A DNA stretch of 35,600 nt from Spartobacteria bacterium. GTDB lineage: Bacteria > Verrucomicrobiota > Verrucomicrobiia > Chthoniobacterales > UBA10450. The notes beneath the pieces were generated by a model. The model saw only the letters and a program-made list of their open reading frames with translations. It searched no databases and was not told the origin of the DNA. Below, one piece after another: positions 25,227 to 35,173 of the stretch (position 1 is the first letter of the stretch; each line of letters begins with the position of its first letter). The translations under genes and the position numbers were made by a program. Location: contig PNAS01000063.1 of assembly GCA_003169695.1 (NCBI GenBank), forward strand, positions 31,949-67,548, given 5' to 3'.

Positions 25227-25439
25227 ATGATAATACCAATACTCGCAGAAATAGGTGGAAACCTTCACGTTGGACTCGCGGCTCTTGGCGCGGCGGTCGG
25301 CGTTGGACTCATTGGCATGGGCGCGTCTTCCGCGGTCGGCCGGAACCCCGGCGCGGCCACGCCTATCCTGGTTCAGGCCATCCTGGCCATCGCGTTCGCT
25401 GAAGCCATTGTGTTTTACGCGTTGTTCCTCGTGAAGTAA
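25227..25439 (+). CDS. atpE: ATP synthase Fo subunit c
   Basis: A 70-residue two-helix hairpin starting at ATG 25227. Helix 1 is glycine-rich (GAAVGVGLIGMG), the loop has the conserved RNPGA (39-43), and helix 2 carries the ion-binding carboxylate E59 in IAFAEAIVFYALF. The residue after E59 is Ala and the glutamine of Na+-binding c subunits is missing from helix 1, so the rotor is predicted to use H+. The start is chosen because it gives the normal length; a longer frame overlaps atpB. No Shine-Dalgarno is near; an AT-rich stretch precedes the start. Confidence 0.96.
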   Translation: MIIPILAEIGGNLHVGLAALGAAVGVGLIGMGASSAVGRNPGAATPILVQAILAIAFAEAIVFYALFLVK

Positions 25440-25479
25440 TTGCTCGGGCGCGTCTTTTTACTCGCCCGATTCAAGCCGT

Positions 25480-26022
25480 ATGAACATCGCAATTCTTGCT
25501 GCGGCCAGCATGGGAGACATGGTCCGCGAAACCGGGGAAACCTTCGGGTTCGATGTCCGGATTTTCCTCTCGCAGGTCATCAGCTTCGTGATCGTAGCGC
25601 TGGTTCTCCGCCGCTTCGCTTACAAGCCGATTCTCCAGATTTTAGAGGAGCGCCGACAGCGGATCTCCGAAGGCCTCCTGAACGCCGAGAAGATTAAACA
25701 ACAACTCGCGGAAGCAGAGCAACGCCATGCGGAGATCCTGGCCAAAGCGAATGCACAGGCGCAAAAAATGATCGATGAAGCGCGTGAAAGCAGCGCGCAT
25801 ATCGCCGAGCGTAAGCAGCAGGAAGCAGTCGTGGCCGCCGAACAAATCATGGCGAAAGCGCGCGAAGCGAGCGCCATCGAGCACGAGCGAACGATGACGG
25901 AATTAAAGCGCGAACTTGGCCGCCTCGTCGTAAACACGACGGCGAAAGTGACCGGCAAAGTTTTAACGCCCGAAGACCAACGGCGCTTGCAGGACGAAGC
26001 AGCACGGCAAATTGCCTCGTAG
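25480..26022 (+). CDS. atpF: ATP synthase Fo subunit b
   Basis: A 180-residue peripheral-stalk subunit: a short N-terminus, one transmembrane helix (about 28-44, IFLSQVISFVIVALVL), the conserved RRFAYKPILQILEERRQRI just after the membrane, then a long charged coiled coil to ~150 and a C-terminal delta-binding helix. The N-terminal ~27 residues are a little longer than usual. It lies 40 bases after atpE and 12 before atpH. There is one b gene and no b' in the operon, so a homodimer is expected. Confidence 0.95.
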   Translation: MNIAILAAASMGDMVRETGETFGFDVRIFLSQVISFVIVALVLRRFAYKPILQILEERRQRISEGLLNAEKIKQQLAEAEQRHAEILAKANAQAQKMIDEARESSAHIAERKQQEAVVAAEQIMAKAREASAIEHERTMTELKRELGRLVVNTTAKVTGKVLTPEDQRRLQDEAARQIAS

Positions 26023-26034
26023 ACTCAAGCAGCG

Positions 26035-26427
26035 ATGAAGATCAACAAAGAGACACGGCAGCTTTCGAAGGGGCTTCTTCGCGCGAGCTTTACCAACGGC
26101 CAGCTCGACAGCCGACGGATCGCGTCCCTCGTGATATCGTTGATCAAAAAAAAGCCACGCAACTACATCAAGGTGCTGGAAAGCTACAAACGCTTGTTGC
26201 GTCTGGAAGTGGAGAAGCGCAGCGCCACGATTGAAACAGCGACGGAGCTGGCCCCGGAATCGAGCGTGCAGATTGTGGCAAACCTTAAACGAACATATGG
26301 CAGCGACCTCACTGCCCGATTTGTCGTGAACAAAGAGCTGCTCGGCGGAATGCGCATTCGCGTCGGCAGCGACGTCTGGGACAGCAGCGTGCGCAATCGC
26401 CTGCACCGTCTCCAACAGCAACTTTAA
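26035..26427 (+). CDS. atpH: ATP synthase F1 subunit delta (short form)
   Basis: A 130-residue protein in the delta position. The C-terminal part ELLGGMRIRVGSDVWDSSVRNRL matches the OSCP/delta C-terminal signature. The N-terminal six-helix domain that binds alpha subunits is shorter than in the usual ~175-residue delta, by about 45 residues. It links the b stalk to the F1 crown. The ATG at 26035 is clear, and no upstream in-frame extension fits in the 12-base gap after atpF, so the shortness is genuine. Identity rests on the C-terminus and the gene position. Confidence 0.9.
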   Translation: MKINKETRQLSKGLLRASFTNGQLDSRRIASLVISLIKKKPRNYIKVLESYKRLLRLEVEKRSATIETATELAPESSVQIVANLKRTYGSDLTARFVVNKELLGGMRIRVGSDVWDSSVRNRLHRLQQQL

Positions 26428-26439
26428 CTTAACTATTTT

Positions 26440-27978
26440 ATGAGCAGTATCCTCGAAGACATCGAAACGCAGATCGCCGGTCTCAAGACCACGACGAGCA
26501 AAAGCAACGTCGGCGTCGTCCGGGAAACCGGTGACGGCGTCGCGCGCATTGAAGGCCTCAGTGACGTCATGCTGAACGAGATGATTGAATTCTCGAGCGG
26601 TGTATTTGGGCTCGCGCTCAACCTCGAAGAAACCGAAGTGGGCGCGATTTTGCTCGGCGACACGACGCAAGTCATGGAAGGCGACGAAGCCAAGACAACC
26701 GGCAAGCTCCTCCAGGTACCGGTCGGCAAAGCGCTGCTCGGTCGCGTGGTGAACACGCTCGGCCAGCCGCTCGATGGCAAAGGTCCGATCAAATCGGAGA
26801 CGGCGTATCCATTGGAAAAAATTGCGCCCGGTGTCATAAAGCGAAAAAGCGTTAGCCAGCCCGTCCAGACCGGCATCATGGCGATCGACGCGATGATTCC
26901 GATCGGCCGCGGTCAGCGCGAGCTGATCATCGGGGATCGCGCGACCGGAAAATCCACGATCGCGATCGACACGATCATTAGCCAGGCGCGCTTGAACAAG
27001 GCGGCCGAAGAAGGTCACCTGAAGGACCATCGACCACTTTATTGCATTTACGTCGCCATCGGTCAGAAGAATTCCAATGTCGCACGCTCTCTCGCCATTC
27101 TCGAAAAAGAAGGGGCGATGCCTTACACGACGATCATCTCCGCGCCGGCGTCGGACACGGCAACCAATCAATATCTCGCGCCGTTCGCCGGTGCGGCGAT
27201 GGGCGAGTGGTTCATGGATCACGGCATGGACGCTCTTATTATATATGACGACTTGTCGAAGCACGCGGTTGCGTACCGGCAGGTTTCGCTCGTGCTCAAG
27301 CGTCCGTCTGGCCGTGAAGCTTATCCTGGTGATGTTTTTTATCTTCACTCGCGGTTGCTGGAACGAAGTGCGCGCGTCACGGAGGAAGCGGGTGGTGGTT
27401 CCCTGACGGCACTGCCGATTATTGAAACGCAGGCCGGCGACGTGTCGGCCTACATTCCGACAAACGTCATTTCGATCACGGATGGTCAGATTTACCTCGA
27501 GACCGACCTTTTCTATCAGGGTGTGCGTCCGGCGATTTCGGTTGGTCTCTCCGTTAGTCGCGTGGGTTCCGCCGCGCAGATCAAGGCAATCAAGCAGGTG
27601 GCGGGCAAGATCAAATTGGACCTCGCACAGTTCCGCGAGCTGGCGGCGTTCTCGCAGTTCGGCTCCGATCTCGATGCGGCGACGAAAGCGCGACTCGATC
27701 GCGGTCAGCGGATCGTCGAGCTCTTCAAACAGATCCAGTACAGTCCGATTCCAGTCGAGGAACAGGTCGCGGTGCTCTGGGCGATGCAGAACGGCTATCT
27801 CGATTCTGTGCCCGTCGAGAAGGTGAAGCAATTCCAGGTCAAGCTTCAGGATTATCTCCGGACGCGGAAGGAACGTCTTCTCGCCTCAATCGTTTCGAAA
27901 GGTGCGCTCGACAAAGATCTGGAAGCCGAGCTGGCTGCCGCCCTCGACGAATTCAAATCGACGAATCCTGTCTCCTAG
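26440..27978 (+). CDS. atpA: ATP synthase F1 subunit alpha
   Basis: A 512-residue non-catalytic nucleotide-binding subunit. The P-loop is GDRATGKS (165-172); most alphas have GDRQTGKT, so two positions differ conservatively. [30 protein letters not shown], and the alpha signature with [18 protein letters not shown] are all present, and the length is standard. It forms the hexamer with beta. It lies 12 bases after atpH; 85 bases, including a palindromic element, separate it from atpG. Confidence 0.97.
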   Translation: MSSILEDIETQIAGLKTTTSKSNVGVVRETGDGVARIEGLSDVMLNEMIEFSSGVFGLALNLEETEVGAILLGDTTQVMEGDEAKTTGKLLQVPVGKALLGRVVNTLGQPLDGKGPIKSETAYPLEKIAPGVIKRKSVSQPVQTGIMAIDAMIPIGRGQRELIIGDRATGKSTIAIDTIISQARLNKAAEEGHLKDHRPLYCIYVAIGQKNSNVARSLAILEKEGAMPYTTIISAPASDTATNQYLAPFAGAAMGEWFMDHGMDALIIYDDLSKHAVAYRQVSLVLKRPSGREAYPGDVFYLHSRLLERSARVTEEAGGGSLTALPIIETQAGDVSAYIPTNVISITDGQIYLETDLFYQGVRPAISVGLSVSRVGSAAQIKAIKQVAGKIKLDLAQFRELAAFSQFGSDLDAATKARLDRGQRIVELFKQIQYSPIPVEEQVAVLWAMQNGYLDSVPVEKVKQFQVKLQDYLRTRKERLLASIVSKGALDKDLEAELAAALDEFKSTNPVS

Positions 27979-27992
27979 AATGGCACGTGAAA

Positions 27993-28055
27993 TTGTAGGG
28001 CGTTTCTGTGAAACGCCGCGGAAACTTAACGGCGTCTGACACAGACACCCTACAA
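27993..28055. repeat. REP-like palindromic element between atpA and atpG
   Basis: The outer arms TTGTAGGGCGT (27993-28003) and ACACCCTACAA (28045-28055) are inverted repeats with one mismatch. Inside, GGCGTTT/AAACGCC and GGCGTCT/AGACACC form two further stems. The two-hairpin layout resembles a BIME/REPIN-like unit. It fills most of the only large gap in the atp operon and may act as a transcript stabiliser or attenuator. Confidence 0.75.
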
Positions 28056-28063
28056 ACTAAGAA

Positions 28064-30357
<2,294 letters not shown>

Positions 30358-30398
30358 CGCATAACGAAGTTTACATGTCCAATGAGGATCACTGAGCT

Positions 30399-30806
30399 AT
30401 GGCGACGTTAAGGCTGGAAATCGTTACGCCGGAGACAAAGGCGTACTCTGAGGACGTGGAGATGGTCACTCTGCCGGGCGCGGAGGGCGAACTCGGGGTT
30501 TATCCAAATCACGTTCCGCTGCTGACGACCTTGAGCCCGGGGGAATTACGCGTGCTCAAAGGTGGCAAGGAAACTTTCCTGGCCATCGGAGAAGGCTTCG
30601 TTGAGATCACGGGCGACTCCGTTTCGGTGTTGACCGACATGGCACTCGAGTCTGGGGTGATCGACGAGCATGCGGCGGAAGCCGCCGTCGCACGAGCGCA
30701 AGCGGCGATGAAAGCGGATCTCGGATCCGAAGAAATCGCGGCGGTTCAAGCGTCCTTGCACAAGGCGCTGGCGCAGTTGCGCGTTAAGCGTCGCCGCCGC
30801 GGTTAA
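30399..30806 (+). CDS. atpC: ATP synthase F1 subunit epsilon
   Basis: A 135-residue protein with the N-terminal beta-sandwich (LRLEIVTPETKAYSEDVEMVTLPGAEGELGVYPNHVPLLT) and a C-terminal two-helix domain that can inhibit ATP hydrolysis; the second helix ends in a basic KRRRRG tail. Length and motifs are standard. GAGG lies about 12 bases upstream. Last atp gene; 48 bases and a hairpin precede lpxI. Confidence 0.96.
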   Translation: MATLRLEIVTPETKAYSEDVEMVTLPGAEGELGVYPNHVPLLTTLSPGELRVLKGGKETFLAIGEGFVEITGDSVSVLTDMALESGVIDEHAAEAAVARAQAAMKADLGSEEIAAVQASLHKALAQLRVKRRRRG

Positions 30807-30810
30807 GCGT

Positions 30811-30835
30811 AGCGGCGCTTGTATCAAACGCCGCT
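30811..30835. repeat. Hairpin between atpC and lpxI
   Basis: AGCGGCGCTTG (30811-30821) pairs with CAAACGCCGCT (30825-30835) with one wobble and a three-base loop. It starts five bases after the atpC stop. There is no T-run, so it is more likely a REP-like or attenuating stem than a full terminator. Confidence 0.65.
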
Positions 30836-30854
30836 CCGCCGTTAGTCTCGCCTC

Positions 30855-31664
30855 GTGGAAGTTCCAGACGCGCTCGGGATCATCGCCGGCAACGGAGTTT
30901 ATCCGCGACTTCTTGCTGATGCCGCCCGCCGCGCGGGGGTCAAACGGATCGTCGCCGCAGCGTTCACCGATGAAACCGACGATCGCATTGCCGGTAAGGT
31001 CGATGAAATCCACTGGATGCGAGTCGGCCAGCTAGGAAAATTGATTGCGTGTTTCCGAGCCGCGGGAGTTACCGATGCAATCATGGCGGGGCAGATCGCG
31101 CCGAAGAACCTCTTCGACTTGCGGCCGGATTGGAAAACGCTGCTGCTGCTGGCGCGACTGAAACGACGCAATGCCGAATCTATCTTCGCTGCGATCGGCG
31201 ACGAGCTGGCGCACGCGAAGGTCAAGCTCCTGCCAGCGACTTCCTTTCTGGAAGATTGCCTGGCGCCCGCGGGCTTGATCGTCGGGCGGAAACTAACCCG
31301 TCGAGAGGAAGAAGATGTCGCTTTCGGTTTCGAGATCGCCCGGGAAATCAGCCGACTCGATATCGGCCAAACCGTCATCGTAAAAAACGGAACGGTGCTG
31401 GCGGTGGAGGGTTTCGAGGGAACGAACGAAACCGTCAAGCGAGGTGGCACTCTCGGAGGCAAGAATGCGATCATGGTCAAGGTCGCGAAGCCGCAGCACG
31501 ATATGCGGTTCGACGTGCCGGTGATCGGTGTGGAAACGGTTGGTATCGCCATCGCAGCGCATTTGCGGGTCGTCGCCATCGAAACTGCAAGGACACTCCT
31601 GCTCGAAAAGGAAGCCCTTCTGGAACTAGCCGCGTGCTCGAACATCTCGATCGTCGCGCGGTGA
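30855..31664 (+). CDS. lpxI: UDP-2,3-diacylglucosamine diphosphatase LpxI
   Basis: A 269-residue protein with a GTG start at 30855. It has the LpxI N-terminal fold (ALGIIAGNGVYPRLLADAARRAG), VTDAIMAGQIAPKNLF, the central VLAVEGFEGTNETVKRGG (family EGTD region, here with Asn) and the C-terminal KPQHDMRFDVPVIGVETV containing the aspartate region needed for catalysis. It makes lipid X in lipid A biosynthesis, so the organism has LPS or a lipid A-like outer membrane. It is the LpxH replacement. It likely shares at least part of the atp transcript. Confidence 0.92.
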   Translation: MEVPDALGIIAGNGVYPRLLADAARRAGVKRIVAAAFTDETDDRIAGKVDEIHWMRVGQLGKLIACFRAAGVTDAIMAGQIAPKNLFDLRPDWKTLLLLARLKRRNAESIFAAIGDELAHAKVKLLPATSFLEDCLAPAGLIVGRKLTRREEEDVAFGFEIAREISRLDIGQTVIVKNGTVLAVEGFEGTNETVKRGGTLGGKNAIMVKVAKPQHDMRFDVPVIGVETVGIAIAAHLRVVAIETARTLLLEKEALLELAACSNISIVAR

Positions 31665-31671
31665 GGTCACA

Positions 31672-31744
31672 GGGGAGGGCGAGGCTCCCGCTGAGTCGAG
31701 AGCGTTATCGGCCCAACGGCTCGGCCGGAGCCTCGCCCTTCCTG
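31672..31744. repeat. Long imperfect inverted repeat forming the end of the nucleoside hydrolase gene
   Basis: GGAGGGCGAGGCTCCCGCTG (from 31674) and CAGG/GGCTCGGCCGGAGCCTCGCC (to 31744) are inverted copies with a few mismatches, ~26 bp per arm. The minus-strand gene reads into the right arm and takes its last residues (KGEAPAEPLGR) and stop from it. It may also terminate lpxI transcription. Confidence 0.7.
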
Positions 31745-32673
31745 GGCGCTTGTTGTAGCCTGCGCAGAACAAAGCGTTTTGTCTCGAGCGCGAAGCCCGT
31801 GCAATCTCGAACTGGCCGCGCACCATTCGTTAGGCGCGGCGTCACGACCAGATTCCCCGCTGCGTCCATTCTCGCATACCGCTTCTTGATGGAGAGCAAT
31901 TCCGGCCTCGTCATTGGGACGATGGCCAGCGCATCAAAAATCGGCCCGCCGTTTGTCTTGACGAAATGCGTCCAGAACCAGAGCCAGATCCGACTCTCGC
32001 GTGAAAGATAATTTCCCGCGCCGCCACTTCTCTCGAGTTGGCGTAAATCCGCTCCATCGACCAGAAGGTGGGAACCTGTCGCGGTCGGAACCAACGTAAG
32101 CGGAATATTCGATCGCAGGACCGTGCCTGTCGCCGCCGAATCCTTGAATACATTTGCGTCGTGAATGTGGAAGGATCGGGTTGGGCCGAAGGCGAGGCTC
32201 ACTCCCGGCGCTTGGCCGCCCACAAAAATGACTCGCTCAATTCGAGTTGCCATTTTCGGATGAAGCTGCAGGAAAGTGGCAAGATTGGTTAGCGGTCCAA
32301 GCGCGATGTAAGTGACTTTTTGCTTTTGTAATATGGCTGCCAGGGCGTCGCTCGCACCGCTTCGGCGACCAAGATCAGACGGCGATCCTGCACCGGCGAA
32401 GACATGGTCAACCGTCAAGCCTGCGGACCGACCGAACCGCTGCACCAGATCGCGCGCGGCGCGCGTGGTCTGGCCGAGCGGTGCATTCCCGTACGTGGTG
32501 CTCAAACCTGCGATGCGAATTTCGGGCGAATGAAAAGCGAGGACGAGCGCGAAGGCATCATCCACTTCACGGAAAGGCGATCCGATGGAAACATCGGTGT
32601 CGATCCAAACTGTTGCCGCATGGGTCCTGCAGGCCAGGCAGAGGATGGCAATGAAGACGCAAAGTTTGCGCAT
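31705..32673 (-). CDS. Exported inosine-uridine-type nucleoside hydrolase
   Basis: A 322-residue protein from the ATG at 32673, which gives a signal peptide (MRKLCVFIAILCLACRTHA). The catalytic calcium motif, usually DTDxGxDDAxAL, here reads DTDVSIGSPFREVDDAFAL: the aspartates are present but separated by about seven extra residues. STTYGNA, IALGPLTNLA, VIFVGGQ and the HIHDAN region follow family order. It should hydrolyse nucleosides to base and ribose outside the cytoplasm. The C-terminal ~12 residues come from an inverted repeat. An alternative start at 32709 lies in a dispersed repeat and spoils the signal peptide, so it is rejected. Confidence 0.85.
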   Translation of the reverse strand: MRKLCVFIAILCLACRTHAATVWIDTDVSIGSPFREVDDAFALVLAFHSPEIRIAGLSTTYGNAPLGQTTRAARDLVQRFGRSAGLTVDHVFAGAGSPSDLGRRSGASDALAAILQKQKVTYIALGPLTNLATFLQLHPKMATRIERVIFVGGQAPGVSLAFGPTRSFHIHDANVFKDSAATGTVLRSNIPLTLVPTATGSHLLVDGADLRQLERSGGAGNYLSRESRIWLWFWTHFVKTNGGPIFDALAIVPMTRPELLSIKKRYARMDAAGNLVVTPRLTNGARPVRDCTGFALETKRFVLRRLQQAPRKGEAPAEPLGR

Positions 32674-32724
32674 TCCAGAACTTACCCGTTGCAAATCGCA
32701 AGTCGGCACCGAAAATCAAGAATC
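32671..32724. repeat. Dispersed intergenic repeat, copy 1
   Basis: The first ~29 bases, CATTCC(A)GAACTTACCCGTTGC and AAATCGC, are repeated with one change at 33249; the remainder is similar with short indels. It overlaps the start codon of the nucleoside hydrolase gene on the minus strand. Confidence 0.8.
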
Positions 32725-32752
32725 CTGGCGGCGTTATAGGGAATCCCAATCA

Positions 32753-32956
32753 ATGTCTTCCGCCAGAACTGAGGTCGCGAATCGAAACTATCGCGCAGCT
32801 TTTGTGATTATCACCTTCCTGAGCCTGGAGCTTCTTAGCGGGTGTGGGGGTGGTTGGCAGCCAGACCCCCGCGACATGCCCCACGATCAAATGAAATCTG
32901 GCATTGAGGGGAGTGGGTTGAACGGCCCTATGGAGGATTCCAGCACGCATTTGTAG
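32753..32956 (+). CDS. Small lipoprotein
   Basis: A 67-residue protein from the ATG at 32753. Hydrophobic core AAFVIITFLSLELLSG is followed by lipobox LSGC with Cys31 as the acylation site; the short mature part is polar (GGGWQPDPRDMPHDQMKSG...). It is probably anchored in the outer or inner membrane, with no recognisable domain. A longer open frame starts at 32585 inside the neighbouring gene and the dispersed repeat and is rejected. Confidence 0.55.
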   Translation: MSSARTEVANRNYRAAFVIITFLSLELLSGCGGGWQPDPRDMPHDQMKSGIEGSGLNGPMEDSSTHL

Positions 32957-33015
32957 TCGGCAGCAGGGTCACACCGGAGTGGGTTTATGATTGAAGTTGC
33001 CGGCGTCCGTATCGC

Positions 33016-33201
33016 ATGATCTCTGACATGAGGCCCGTATTGCTTTTCATCGCAGTCATCTGCGGACTTTTGCAATCTGGTTGTGCATCGGGGCCGAATG
33101 ATCCGGATCAAGTCCAATTGGGACCGAGCATCAAAGAACAACGGCAGGACGCACGTCAGAAAGAAGACTTTGCCCGCGATCTTCCGACGCCACACCCCTA
33201 A
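33016..33201 (+). CDS. Small lipoprotein
   Basis: A 61-residue protein: MISDMRPVLLFIAVICGLLQ then SGC, with Cys23 as lipidation site. The residue at -3 is Gln rather than the usual Leu, so the lipobox is slightly atypical. The mature part is short and charged (GPNDPDQVQLGPSIKEQRQDARQKED). M5 (33028) is an alternative start. It lies 59 bases after the other small lipoprotein, suggesting a pair of related entericidin-like or unknown surface lipoproteins. Confidence 0.55.
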   Translation: MISDMRPVLLFIAVICGLLQSGCASGPNDPDQVQLGPSIKEQRQDARQKEDFARDLPTPHP

Positions 33202-33248
33202 GAGAAATCGTGATCGGCCCGGGCGGATGCCGCGAGGCTGAAGTTCAG

Positions 33249-33304
33249 CATTCCGGAACTTACCCGTTGCAAATCGCGAACCGGCACTCGAAAATCACAA
33301 ATTC
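33249..33304. repeat. Dispersed intergenic repeat, copy 2
   Basis: Second copy of the repeat at 32671, same orientation, ending four bases before tRNA-Ala. The first 29 bases differ from copy 1 at one position. Confidence 0.8.
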
Positions 33305-33308
33305 TCAC

Positions 33309-33381
33309 GGGGTCTTAGCTCAGTTGGTAGAGCGCCTCAATGGCATTGAGGAGGTCAGGGGTTCGATTCCCCTAGGCTCCA
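33309..33381 (+). tRNA. tRNA-Ala (anticodon GGC)
   Basis: The 73-base cloverleaf is complete: acceptor GGGGTCT/AGGCTCC with the alanine identity pair G3-U70, D arm with AGCTCAGTTGGTAGAGC, anticodon stem CCTCA/TGAGG with loop ATGGCAT (anticodon GGC), and T arm AGGGGTTCGATTCCCCT. The discriminator is A73; CCA is not encoded. It lies between the repeat copy and a gene-poor stretch. Confidence 0.96.
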
Positions 33382-33711
33382 CGGAGTCTCCGTTCGTTAG
33401 GCGATGCGCGGAGTCCGCGCCAACTACTCCTTCGTCAACTCGACACAGCGATTTTGCGCTCGTCCGAGCGGTGAATCGTCATCTGCGACCGGTTTTGTTT
33501 GACCGCAGCCGATCGTCGCGGTCAATCACGCAATTGTGTGGGCGACTCGCTCAGTTCTTAGAGACCGCCGCTACTGATCAACTCCTAAACGGCCGTTGGC
33601 GCCTACAGCCCTCGCCGTCCTCCGAAATGAATTGGGGGCGCCCAGATGAGAGATGGGTGCCATGAGCACGCGATCGGAATCAAAAATTCTTGATCGAGCT
33701 AAGACGGAATA
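33382..33711. other. 330-bp stretch without a recognisable gene downstream of tRNA-Ala
   Basis: No open frame with protein-like content was recognised. The only structure is CGGAGTCTCCG right after the tRNA. The stretch ends at the possible hsdS tail. Confidence 0.4.
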
Positions 33712-33789
33712 ATGCTTACATCTACTCAATGTCCGGTCGACGCCCTCTTCCCCGCCATCCTCGACAAAGCTTTCAAAGAAGAATTGTGA
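33712..33789 (+). pseudogene. Possible C-terminal remnant of a type I restriction specificity subunit (HsdS-like)
   Basis: A 25-residue frame ends ...DALFPAILDKAFKEEL. HsdS proteins often end in a helix of the type LxxxIL(D/S)KAFxGEL. A stop (TAA, 33700-33702) closes the frame just upstream, and nothing else of HsdS is seen. The match is short and may be coincidental; no hsdR or hsdM is present. Confidence 0.3.
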
Positions 33790-33802
33790 GCTTGAAAGAG
33801 CG

Positions 33803-34447
33803 GTGAATATGCTCCACTGGCTGCATTCTTTACTACCCCATATCCCTCATTACGGATATGCGCTCGTCTTCATCATCGTGTTCTTGAACAACATCGGTCT
33901 TCCCCTGCCGGGAGAAACGATTCTTTTGGGGGCCGGATTTATCTTGGGGAAAGCTGCGGGTTCGCTGTGGCAACCCATGGCAGCCGGAACGGCGGCCTGT
34001 TTCCTGGGCGGCATTTGTTCCTTTTCGCTGGGAGTGCGGTTAGGCCACGGCAACTTGGCAAAAATTCACTGGCTTCATCTGACGCCCGAAAGGGTAAAGT
34101 GGATCGAGCGATTTTTCAAAAATCGTGGTGCCAAGGCTGTTTTTATCGCGCGGTTCATCGCCTTGTTTCCGCCGGTCGCAGTCAATCTGTTGGCGGGCAT
34201 GGCGAAAATGCCCTGGCGCATTTTTCTTTTTTACAATCTCATGGGGTCGGCGGCCCATGCCATCAGTTACACCCTGATTGGATATTTTTTTGGGAAGAAG
34301 TGGAAACGTCTCGAAGCCTGGTTGGGTCCCACGGCGCTCTACTTGATTCTCGCGGGGATAGCCCTCATTGTTCTAGGCGTGATTTTCAGACATTCCTTAT
34401 CCGGGTTTTGGACGCGCCTTTTCTCCAAAAAACGGAAGCGCAAATAA
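33803..34447 (+). CDS. DedA family membrane protein (SNARE-associated/VTT domain)
   Basis: A 214-residue protein with five or six hydrophobic segments. NIGLPLPGETILLGAGFILG is the DedA N-terminal re-entrant motif (the common Glu before it is Asn here), and AVFIARFIALFPPVAVNLLAG followed by MAKMPWRIFLFYNLMGS is the second conserved block, with the arginine needed for function. DedA proteins act in envelope homeostasis, some as lipid flippases or in proton-motive-force maintenance. The tail is very basic (SKKRKRK). The start is GTG 33803 or ATG 33809; the latter has a better ribosome-binding distance to AAGAG. Confidence 0.88.
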   Translation: MNMLHWLHSLLPHIPHYGYALVFIIVFLNNIGLPLPGETILLGAGFILGKAAGSLWQPMAAGTAACFLGGICSFSLGVRLGHGNLAKIHWLHLTPERVKWIERFFKNRGAKAVFIARFIALFPPVAVNLLAGMAKMPWRIFLFYNLMGSAAHAISYTLIGYFFGKKWKRLEAWLGPTALYLILAGIALIVLGVIFRHSLSGFWTRLFSKKRKRK

Positions 34448-34562
34448 TGGATGGGAGAGAGCGCAGTTTTTTTTATCATAAATTACTTCTCCTATCTCGC
34501 TCAGCGTCCGCGGAGAAACATTCGGCTTGATACCAGTAATATTGGCTGCGTAGGGTTGCGGC

Positions 34563-34739
34563 ATGAAACTATCCAATAAAATCGCAACGGCCGGTCTTTC
34601 GACGCTCGGCATAATCCTGATCATTCTGTTGATTCTTTTTCTCTTCGGTGGCTACGGATTTGGTGGCGGATACTACTACGGACCGGGCGGACTGCTTGTG
34701 ATCATCCTTGTGATCCTGCTCGTGACCGGGAGACTTTGA
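34563..34739 (+). CDS. Small membrane protein, DUF3309-like
   Basis: A 58-residue protein from the ATG at 34563. Hydrophobic helix LSTLGIILIILLILFLFGG, a glycine/tyrosine turn YGFGGGYYYGPGG, and a second hydrophobic helix LLVIILVILLVTGRL. This layout is that of the DUF3309 group of tiny two-helix proteins, of unknown function. No ribosome-binding site is clear. Confidence 0.65.
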   Translation: MKLSNKIATAGLSTLGIILIILLILFLFGGYGFGGGYYYGPGGLLVIILVILLVTGRL

Positions 34740-35173
34740 TTGCCCGAGAAGGCAAGCGCGCATCGTTAAAAAAAACGGATTAACGCCGGCGTGTCCGTCT
34801 TCGGAGTGGGGGGCCTCGTCGAAAAGCATGACACCCCGATGACACGTGTCACCCTGCTTCGCAGATAGATCGCTTTCTCTCCGACGTGCGAATGACGGCC
34901 GGAATGCTCACCCGACTTCATCACCGAAGTCAAACTCTCCGCTTCACTTGAGGCGCAGGTAAGGGACTGCGTATTAAGGGCCCCCATGTTGATTTGCGAC
35001 TAGCCGTTGATGCCGACCGAGATCTCCTTTCTTCAGCGGTTGGAAACGAAGCATATGAGCAAAATTTCGTGAAAAATACATCTCATAATGAAATCATCGT
35101 TACCGATGAACCTAACCAGCGCTTCACTGAGGGTTTGCCGGAGAGTTGCCCGGCTTCGCCCAGCGAGTGAAAG
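34740..35173. other. 430-bp stretch without an intact gene
   Basis: No convincing coding frame was found. It holds a perfect 12-bp palindrome TGACACGTGTCA (34840-34851). The last bases immediately precede the mgtA-type remnant, whose homology does not extend upstream of 35174 in any frame I can follow. Confidence 0.4.

Noticed and set aside
25963..27831. 622-codon open frame on the minus strand opposite atpA
   Set aside because: It is the antisense shadow of a well-supported atpA; composition (many Arg/His/Asp) is that of a codon-biased opposite strand, with no recognisable domain.
31049..32011. 320-codon forward frame over the lpxI/nucleoside hydrolase junction
   Set aside because: Shadow of lpxI in another frame that runs through the inverted repeat; very Arg/Gly-rich with no domain.
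33210..33665. 151-codon frame across the tRNA gene
   Set aside because: It reads through tRNA-Ala and a dispersed repeat; not protein-like.
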